DNA of 64,000 bases from an uncultured Acidobacteriaceae bacterium (GTDB taxonomy: Bacteria; Acidobacteriota; Terriglobia; Terriglobales; Acidobacteriaceae), in the NCBI GenBank assembly GCA_937879855.1, contig CALFMO010000024.1, positions 11,082 to 75,081 on the forward strand, read 5' to 3'. Positions 58,411 to 64,000 of the stretch are shown in pieces. Within the stretch, counting starts at the first letter, position 1, and each line of letters begins with the position of its first letter. A model generated the notes under the pieces. The model ran no database searches, had not been told where the DNA came from, and was given only the letters and a program-made list of their open reading frames with translations. The translations under genes and the position numbers were made by a program.

Positions 58411-61311
58411 ATGAAACTATTAGGTGTGTTCCTGAAATCGTCGCTCGTCCTGCTGTCAGTACTGATTGCAACCTGCGTCCTGTTCGCGCAGAATCCGCGC
58501 GGTTCTCTACGCGGCACCGTGCAAGACGCCAGCGGCGCGCGAATACCATCGGCGAAGATCGTAGTAAAGTCTTTGGATTCGCCGCTGCAGCGCGAGGCCG
58601 CCAGCGAAGACCGCGGCGAGTTTCGGTTGGATGATCTTCTTCCGGGCGCGTACCGCATGACGGTGACAGCCGTGGGATTCGCCCCGGCTCAAGCAAATGT
58701 AACCATCGCAGTCAGCTCCGTGCGCGAAGTCACCGTCACGCTAAAACTCGCAGCGCCGGCAGAAACTGTCTCAGTGGAGGGCCAGAATTCGTCGATCACA
58801 ACTCAACCCGTCGACCTGGTCAGCGTGGTGCACCAGGGAATTGTCAGCAGCCAGGATTTGCAGACGCTTCCGCTCGCCGCGCGCAGCTTTGCCAACATCG
58901 CCTATCTGGCGCCGGGAACAGAGCCAGTAGAACCCTCCGATCCCACCAAGGCCCGTATCACCGCGGTTTCCACCGGAGGAAGTTCGGGTTTGAATAACGA
59001 TCTTTCGGTCGACGGCGGCGACAATTCCGACGACTGGATTGGCGGTTTCTTGCAGAATTTTTCCCCGGACGCGATTCAGGAATTTGCCGTGCGCACCGCC
59101 AACGAAGACGCCGATACTGGGGGGACTACGGCCGGGTCTGTGGTCATCACCACCAAGCGCGGAACCAACGAATGGCACGGTAGCGAAGCCTTCTACGAGC
59201 GCGCGGCGGCGCTGAACGCGCGCTTCCCGATCGAAAATCCCGCACCGAATCCCAAGCAGCCTTTCTCGCGCCAGAACTACGTCGCCACCCTGGGAGGTCC
59301 GATCGCGCGCGACAAAGTCTGGTTCTTCGCCTCTTTCGAGCACGTGCACGAAAATGCCAGCATCGCTTACAGCCCCAACAGCCTCATGCAATTCCAAGCC
59401 CTCTCGCAACTGGCCTCCGACGGCCTGATTCCCGCAGTGCCCTCGATTACCGTTCCGCAGAACGTGCCCATTCCTTTTCGCGACTACATTTCATCGCTGC
59501 GCTTCGACTGGGCGGTATCGCCCAAATCGCAGTGGTTCCTCCGTACCTCGCAAGACAGTTACCTCACACACAATGCACTAGTGCAGCAGGGCACGCTGCC
59601 CTCGACCGGACTGACCACGCACAATAATTATTGGAACAGCGTGCTCAGCAATACTTACGCCTTCAGTCCAACCTGGCTTGGCACATTCGTGTTCGACACG
59701 AGTCTGTTGCACCTCACTCAGACGCGGAACTCAACGCTGGGCTTCGCACTTGCCTTCGCCTTCAGTTCCACGACACTCACAGTCTCCGGCTTCGAGACCT
59801 ACGGCGATAATCAGTTCGCCACCCCGATCACGCTCTTTCCATCGCTTCGCGACCAGCAGAAATATCAGTTCCGCTACGACCTGGACCACGTCACCGGCGA
59901 TCACTCCTTCAAGTTCGGAGTGAACTTCATTCACGAACCGGTGCTGGGCGGGGCATTCCCGGGCAATGAAGAGACGCTGCATTCGTTTCCCAACGATCCG
60001 ACTTTTTACACGGCGAATCCTGCGCAGTTCGTCGTCGATTACGAAAACGGCGCCGCCACTACCCCCGAAACCAATGGGAGTTTTTCCCAAAGCGTGCAAC
60101 GCCTCGCTTTCTACGCACAGGATTCGTGGCGGCTTTCGCGCCATCTCACGCTGAACTACGGGCTGCGCTGGCAAACGACTTTCGGACTCTTCATCGCTTC
60201 CGGTCATGATCAGACCGCGAATCCCTCGTTCCCGCTGCTTCCGTCCTTCGGACTTCCGGAGCGAGCGCCTCAGGATGATCGCAAGCAATTCGGGCCACGC
60301 CTGGGACTCGCCTATGCTCCCGGCAATACCGGCCGCACCGTGATCCGTGCCGGCTTCGGACTTTTCTATAGCGATCTCGCGCAGAACGGTTGGGCACCCG
60401 CCCTGCAGGCGGTGAACGGTGGGCCGAACCCTCCCGCCGCGCTGATCGATCCCAACTACAAAACTCCGTATGCGCTGCATGCCACCGGCGGCGTTCAGCA
60501 TGCGTTTAATTCCAACTGGACCGCGAGCGCGGACTACACCCATGAAGGAGGCAATCACGCCTATCGCGCCTATCCGTTTGCAGCCCAGGTTTTCCGCTCC
60601 GACAATCGCTCCAGTTACAACGCGCTGATGCTTCACCTGCAAGGCAATGTCTCGAAGCGCTTCAACCTTGTCGCGAATTACACTTTCTCCAAGGCGCAAA
60701 CCTGGGGATGCGTGCTCGGCGAGCTATTCGATTACGTGAATGGAGTTTGCGATCCGAGGAATCCGTTCGCTCGGGCCGACTACGGCCCGTCGGGCGAAGA
60801 TGTTTGCCACCGCTTCGTGCTCGCAGGCACCGTCTACCTTCCCGGCGGCGTTGAGCTCACCACCTTGGTGCAAGCCGAGTCCGCCCGCCCTTTCACCATC
60901 ACCACGGCCGACAGCAGCCAGCGCATCGCGGTGAATGGAAAGTCAACGGCTCTCGACGCTTTTCGCGGGACGCCCTATATCCAGGCAGATCTGCGCATTA
61001 CGCGCCCCTTCAAGTTTGGAGACCGCTGGGAAGTGCGTCCCTTTGCCGAGTTCTTCAACCTCTTCAACCGCAGCAATCCCGGAAACAACTATGTAGGAAA
61101 CATCAGCCAGCTGCCGCTTCCGCCGAGCGACATCGCGTCGGGCGACGCGACGACAATTTGCCGCGACTTCCCAACCTGCGCTCAAGTCCAACCCATCACC
61201 AGCCTCAAGCAGCTAGAAATTCCCGCCGGTACCCTGGGAGACTTCTTCGGCCCGGGCACGACGGTAGGAATTCCATTCGCCGCACAGCTAGGCGTAAGAG
61301 TGAATTTCTAG
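58411..61311 (+). CDS. Oar-like TonB-dependent receptor (second)
   Basis: 966 residues. Signal peptide (SLVLLSVLIATCVLFAQ), carboxypeptidase regulatory-like domain (RGSLRGTVQDASGARIPSAKI, DDLLPGAYRMTVTAVGFA), plug region (LPLAARSFANIAYLAPGTEP) and barrel with final GVRVNF (terminal Phe). It follows the aldo/keto reductase closely. Different from the receptor at 42.7 kb in length and sequence. Confidence 0.9.
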   Translation: MKLLGVFLKSSLVLLSVLIATCVLFAQNPRGSLRGTVQDASGARIPSAKIVVKSLDSPLQREAASEDRGEFRLDDLLPGAYRMTVTAVGFAPAQANVTIAVSSVREVTVTLKLAAPAETVSVEGQNSSITTQPVDLVSVVHQGIVSSQDLQTLPLAARSFANIAYLAPGTEPVEPSDPTKARITAVSTGGSSGLNNDLSVDGGDNSDDWIGGFLQNFSPDAIQEFAVRTANEDADTGGTTAGSVVITTKRGTNEWHGSEAFYERAAALNARFPIENPAPNPKQPFSRQNYVATLGGPIARDKVWFFASFEHVHENASIAYSPNSLMQFQALSQLASDGLIPAVPSITVPQNVPIPFRDYISSLRFDWAVSPKSQWFLRTSQDSYLTHNALVQQGTLPSTGLTTHNNYWNSVLSNTYAFSPTWLGTFVFDTSLLHLTQTRNSTLGFALAFAFSSTTLTVSGFETYGDNQFATPITLFPSLRDQQKYQFRYDLDHVTGDHSFKFGVNFIHEPVLGGAFPGNEETLHSFPNDPTFYTANPAQFVVDYENGAATTPETNGSFSQSVQRLAFYAQDSWRLSRHLTLNYGLRWQTTFGLFIASGHDQTANPSFPLLPSFGLPERAPQDDRKQFGPRLGLAYAPGNTGRTVIRAGFGLFYSDLAQNGWAPALQAVNGGPNPPAALIDPNYKTPYALHATGGVQHAFNSNWTASADYTHEGGNHAYRAYPFAAQVFRSDNRSSYNALMLHLQGNVSKRFNLVANYTFSKAQTWGCVLGELFDYVNGVCDPRNPFARADYGPSGEDVCHRFVLAGTVYLPGGVELTTLVQAESARPFTITTADSSQRIAVNGKSTALDAFRGTPYIQADLRITRPFKFGDRWEVRPFAEFFNLFNRSNPGNNYVGNISQLPLPPSDIASGDATTICRDFPTCAQVQPITSLKQLEIPAGTLGDFFGPGTTVGIPFAAQLGVRVNF

Positions 61312-61317
61312 ATGACC

Positions 61318-61449
61318 ACGTAGGGACAGCCGCCTCGGCTGTCCGGTCAAGCAAAGCTCGACAAGGCTTGGAATACAGTTTCTTAGCAGGGAAGGCGCGA
61401 GAAACGCGGGGCCTGCGGCCCTGACAGCCGAGGGCGGCTGTCTCCACAT
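61318..61449 (+). repeat. Degenerate ACAGCCG-type repeats
   Basis: GTAGGGACAGCCGCCTCGG with CTGTCCGG at 61321-61346, and GACAGCCGAGGGCGGCTGTC at 61423-61442, flanking a GC-rich segment. Located between the receptor gene and the tRNA-Arg gene. Confidence 0.6.
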
Positions 61450-61463
61450 TCCCCTCGCCAGAA

Positions 61464-61540
61464 TGGCGACCCCGGAGGGACTTGAACCCCCAACCCTCAG
61501 TTCCGAAGACTGATGCTCTATCCAATTGAGCTACGGGGCC
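61464..61540 (-). tRNA. tRNA-Arg (anticodon TCG)
   Basis: 77 bases with an encoded CCA. Acceptor GGCCCCG pairs with CGGGGTC (one G-T), the D arm is GCTC...GAGC, the anticodon arm TCAGT-CTTCGGA-ACTGA gives anticodon TCG, and the T arm has TTCAAGT. Reads CGA codons. Confidence 0.95.
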
Positions 61541-61575
61541 AACTTTAGTGGCGTGGAAGAACTCGCTGGAAAATC

Positions 61576-61652
61576 TGGGGTGGGAAACGGGAATCGAACC
61601 CGCAACCGTCGGAGCCACAGTCCGGTGCTCTGCCAGTTGAGCTATTCCCACC
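61576..61652 (-). tRNA. tRNA-His (anticodon GTG)
   Basis: 77 bases including the extra 5' G(-1) and an encoded CCA. The acceptor GTGGGAA pairs with TTCCCAC, and the discriminator is C as expected for tRNA-His. The anticodon loop CTGTGGC gives GTG; the T loop is TTCGATT. Confidence 0.95.
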
Positions 61653-61783
61653 ACCGCATCTGATTATAACAAGGAGATCGGACGGTGGACCTCGAACCTC
61701 AGAGGTTCGACGTAGCTCATATTTTTCGCTGAGCCGAGGAAACAAGGCAGGAAGTCGAACGCTCGCCTAATGACCCGAAGTCC

Positions 61784-63052
61784 TTACAATCGCCCCACAC
61801 CCACATATTCGAATCCCAGCGCTCGCAGGCGTGTCGAATCGAGCAGGTTCTTGGTGTCGACGATGAGGGGCTTCTTCAGCAGTTGTTTGATTTTCTCGAA
61901 ATCCAGTGCGCGGAACTCGGGCCAGCCAGTACCCACCACCAGCGCGTCGGAACCTTCCGCGGCGGCATAAGCCGAGTCGCAATAGCGCACCGATCCGTTG
62001 AGCCGAATTTTCGCTTCGGGAATTGCAACCGGATCATAGGCGCGAACGTGCGCACCCTTTGAAACCAGACTTTCCGCCAGCCGTATCGACGACGATCCCG
62101 CCACGGAATTCGTATTCGGCTTGAAGGCAAGCCCGAGAATGCCGACTTCCTTGTTCTCCACCGAATTCAGCACCAGCGAAATTTTGTCGACGAGGCGATC
62201 AGCCAGGTAACGGTTCACGTCACGCGCGGCGTCGAGCACTTTCAGCGGCACGCCGTGCGCCTGCGCCAGTTCGACCAGAGAATCCATGTCTGATTCTGCG
62301 AACACGCCGCCCATACCTGCTCCGGGCTGCAAACATCGAGGCGCAATTTTTTTGTCGAGACCGAGCGCCAGGGCCAGATTCACGGCGTCGGCATCCACTC
62401 GCTCGCAGAGCGCGGCAACTTCGTTGATGAAGGAAATTTTTGTCGCCACGAAGGCGGTCGCCGCTTCGCGCACCAGTTCCGCCGTCGCCTGGTTGGTCAC
62501 AATCACGGGCACGCCGCGCATCACCAGCGGATGAAAAATCTGTTTCACCATGTGGACCGCTTCCTGCGAAGTCGATCCCAGAATGATCCGGTCGGGCCAG
62601 TTGAAATCCTCTACCGCGCACCCGTCGGTGAAAAACATCGGCTGCGAGACGATGCTGGCCTGCAATCCCGCATCTTTCATGCTCTTTTCCAGCTTGTTCG
62701 CGGTGCCCACGGGAACCGGAGTCACAATCGTGAGAATCGGAGGCTTGGTCGCGAGCCGCGCAATTCGCATGGCTACGTCGACCAAACCGTCCGCTTTGTC
62801 TTCGGCCAGAAAAATCACTGACGTTCTGCGGGCAAACGTCTCGATATCGGTGGAATAAGCCAGCCGCCCCGCCCGCACGTTACGCCGGATAATTTCTTTC
62901 AGATTCTTTTCGAAGAAGGGAACATTGCCCTGGGCCATCTCCACCATGCGCGTCCGATCAGGATGACAGCAGGAAACGGGAGTGCCAAAATCCGCCAGGC
63001 AGGCCGAAATCACTGTCCCCAGATACCCCGAACCGTAAACCCCGATCTGCAT
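61784..63052 (-). CDS. UDP-glucose/GDP-mannose dehydrogenase family protein lacking the catalytic Cys
   Basis: 422 residues, full length. Rossmann start IGVYGSGYLGTVISACLADFG, TIVTPVPVGTANKLE, ATKISFINEVAALCERV (conserved Lys), and C-terminal GILGLAFKPNTNSVAGSSSIRL. The usual GYGGSCFPKD reads GMGGVFAESD, so Phe 251 stands at the nucleophilic Cys. A Cys at 240 is upstream but not in the motif. It may be inactive, use another chemistry, or have another substrate. No capsule or LPS sugar cluster adjoins it. Confidence 0.88.
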   Translation of the reverse strand: MQIGVYGSGYLGTVISACLADFGTPVSCCHPDRTRMVEMAQGNVPFFEKNLKEIIRRNVRAGRLAYSTDIETFARRTSVIFLAEDKADGLVDVAMRIARLATKPPILTIVTPVPVGTANKLEKSMKDAGLQASIVSQPMFFTDGCAVEDFNWPDRIILGSTSQEAVHMVKQIFHPLVMRGVPVIVTNQATAELVREAATAFVATKISFINEVAALCERVDADAVNLALALGLDKKIAPRCLQPGAGMGGVFAESDMDSLVELAQAHGVPLKVLDAARDVNRYLADRLVDKISLVLNSVENKEVGILGLAFKPNTNSVAGSSSIRLAESLVSKGAHVRAYDPVAIPEAKIRLNGSVRYCDSAYAAAEGSDALVVGTGWPEFRALDFEKIKQLLKKPLIVDTKNLLDSTRLRALGFEYVGVGRL

Positions 63053-63252
63053 GTGTTCTCCCCGTGATCGGAAACCCGCGTCGGAAGCAGCGTTTTGACG
63101 GGATTGCCGGCGACGTCGCTACTCTTTATCTACAGCCGCAACTCGGGCTTTTCAACGCACGGGAGGGAGATGTACCTAAAACCAGATGCGCCAGACGAGA
63201 GTAACTGAACGGAGTAACAGTGAAGATGATTACGGTAGTTCAACCCGTAAAG

Positions 63253-63798
63253 TTATCGCGAAACGAGGCGGCCCCGGAGTGGGATGGGCGCCAAATCAAC
63301 CCAGCGGTTTTCCACCTCTTCGCGCACAAAAGTTAGCCTTTCCAACAGGATGCGACGGCTGCCGGAATAGTCTGACCAACGCTCGCGGGCGATCTGAAAG
63401 GCCAACCGGGCGGGCTCTTCGCCGCTCATCTTCGCGATTGTCAGGTGCGGAATATACGGCCACTCTTCCTCAAACGCCAGCGCTTCGGTATTGAGCTTGC
63501 TATGCAATTCAATCATCCGCTCGCCCCCGTTCTGCACGCGAATGTAGATGGTTGGGGTCACCGGAAGAAATGTCTCCACATCGCCCACCGTCACTTCGAA
63601 GGGATCCTCGCTGCCGCAAACCTGCGCCAGAAGCTGCAGTGCCGAATTCTCGGTTCCACGCAAACGACGCGGCGGGAGAATCGTCAAGTGCGCCGAGAGA
63701 TGTGGCAGGTCGGGATGCAGTTCGCGACGGAGGCTTTCCACGAACACTCCGGCGTCGTTCCGGAGATACGCCACGAGCGCATAGCGAGGCCTCTGCAT
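63253..63798 (-). CDS. 2H phosphoesterase / 2'-5' RNA ligase family protein
   Basis: 181 residues with the two HxT motifs: SAHLTILPPRR near 35 and PHLTIAKM near 116. LigT/ThpR-type fold, length typical. These enzymes act on 2'-5' or cyclic phosphodiesters; the true substrate is unknown. Confidence 0.87.
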   Translation of the reverse strand: MQRPRYALVAYLRNDAGVFVESLRRELHPDLPHLSAHLTILPPRRLRGTENSALQLLAQVCGSEDPFEVTVGDVETFLPVTPTIYIRVQNGGERMIELHSKLNTEALAFEEEWPYIPHLTIAKMSGEEPARLAFQIARERWSDYSGSRRILLERLTFVREEVENRWVDLAPIPLRGRLVSR

Positions 63799-63935
63799 CC
63801 TGGTCGAAAATTATACCCCGGCGCTGGACGCACCGGCAGTTAATCGCTTAATCGAAAATCGTTCACTCGTAAAATTCCGGGGGCTCGACCCTGTGCCACG
63901 GCGTGGAAGCTAAAAGACACGGCCGTTACCTCATT

Positions 63936-63941
63936 TATAAT
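63936..63941 (+). promoter_or_regulatory. -10 element for tRNA-Pro
   Basis: Perfect TATAAT 9 bases before the tRNA-Pro 5' end. No good -35 is seen 17-18 bases upstream. Confidence 0.5.
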
Positions 63942-63950
63942 GAAAAAAGT

Positions 63951-64000
63951 CGGGGCGTAGCGCAGCCTGGTAGCGCACCTGCCTTGGGCGCAGGGGGTCG
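63951..64000 (+). tRNA. tRNA-Pro (anticodon TGG), cut by window end
   Basis: First 50 bases: acceptor CGGGGCG, D arm GCGC...GCGC, anticodon arm CCTGC-CTTGGGC-GCAGG with anticodon TGG. The T arm and 3' acceptor strand lie outside the window. Confidence 0.9.

Noticed and set aside
63220..63370. Short plus-strand frame beginning GTGAAGATGATTACGG after GGAG.
   Set aside because: It runs antisense into the 2H phosphoesterase gene and becomes Ser/Arg-rich shadow sequence; no conservation visible.

Overview
This 64 kb window comes from a GC-rich, diderm (LPS-bearing) bacterium. The most likely source is an Acidobacteriota member of the Terriglobia/Koribacter type. This is inferred from two Oar-like TonB-dependent receptors with carboxypeptidase-regulatory N-termini, an LptD gene, a tgt-yajC-secD-secF block, and several families of dispersed palindromic repeats in many gaps between genes. 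There is no phage, insertion sequence or CRISPR array. Three tRNA genes (Arg-TCG, His-GTG, Pro-TGG) lie in the last 2.6 kb.

Layout. 0-4 kb: end of tgt, then yajC, secD and secF (protein export). 4-8 kb: a TonB-ExbB-ExbD-ExbD energy-transduction operon and a TPR lipoprotein. 8-11 kb: two divergent glycosyltransferases. 11-13 kb: biotin carboxylase and biotin carrier. 13-20 kb: mainly an envelope block on the minus strand (parvulin-type lipoprotein, DsbA-like protein, LarE, LptD), followed by an RDD membrane protein on the plus strand. 20-26 kb: APC permease, a disrupted CMD/AhpD-like gene with a TGA at its CxxC motif, a Cys-rich secreted protein under a CRP/FNR-like site, a TIGR01777 epimerase and an orphan PstS. 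26-30 kb: a toxin-antitoxin remnant, bifunctional Rel, RidA, FKBP and rpmB. 30-35.6 kb: DUF971, an ECF-like sigma factor with a putative anti-sigma factor, Fur divergent from an outer-membrane protein, and bactofilin. 35.8-42.6 kb: two unknown genes, ABC-F, Nudix, SDR, a small secreted protein and an alpha/beta hydrolase. 42.6-53.1 kb: a probable catabolic island with a TonB receptor divergent from a GntR regulator, then a beta-hydroxyacid dehydrogenase, E1 alpha, E1 beta, an M24-like enzyme and E2. 53-64 kb: PilZ, an autoregulated SRPBCC-ArsR operon, an outer-membrane protein, homoserine dehydrogenase, aldo/keto reductase, a second Oar-like receptor, tRNAs, a UDP-glucose dehydrogenase-like protein lacking its catalytic Cys, and a 2H phosphoesterase.

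How they work together. The TonB/ExbB/ExbD operon could power the two TonB receptors. The receptor at 42.7-46.2 kb faces a GntR regulator across a gap with a TGGT-N3-ACCA operator. The simplest reading is substrate import linked to an oxo-acid (or acetoin-type) dehydrogenase complex. No E3 gene is present here.

The most notable signal is at 22.66-23.26 kb. A CMD-domain gene has TGA exactly where the second Cys of CPFC is expected. Ten bases later there is a perfect 8-bp hairpin with a GUG loop, in the position of a bacterial SECIS element. A single frameshift further downstream keeps open the alternative that this is a decaying pseudogene.
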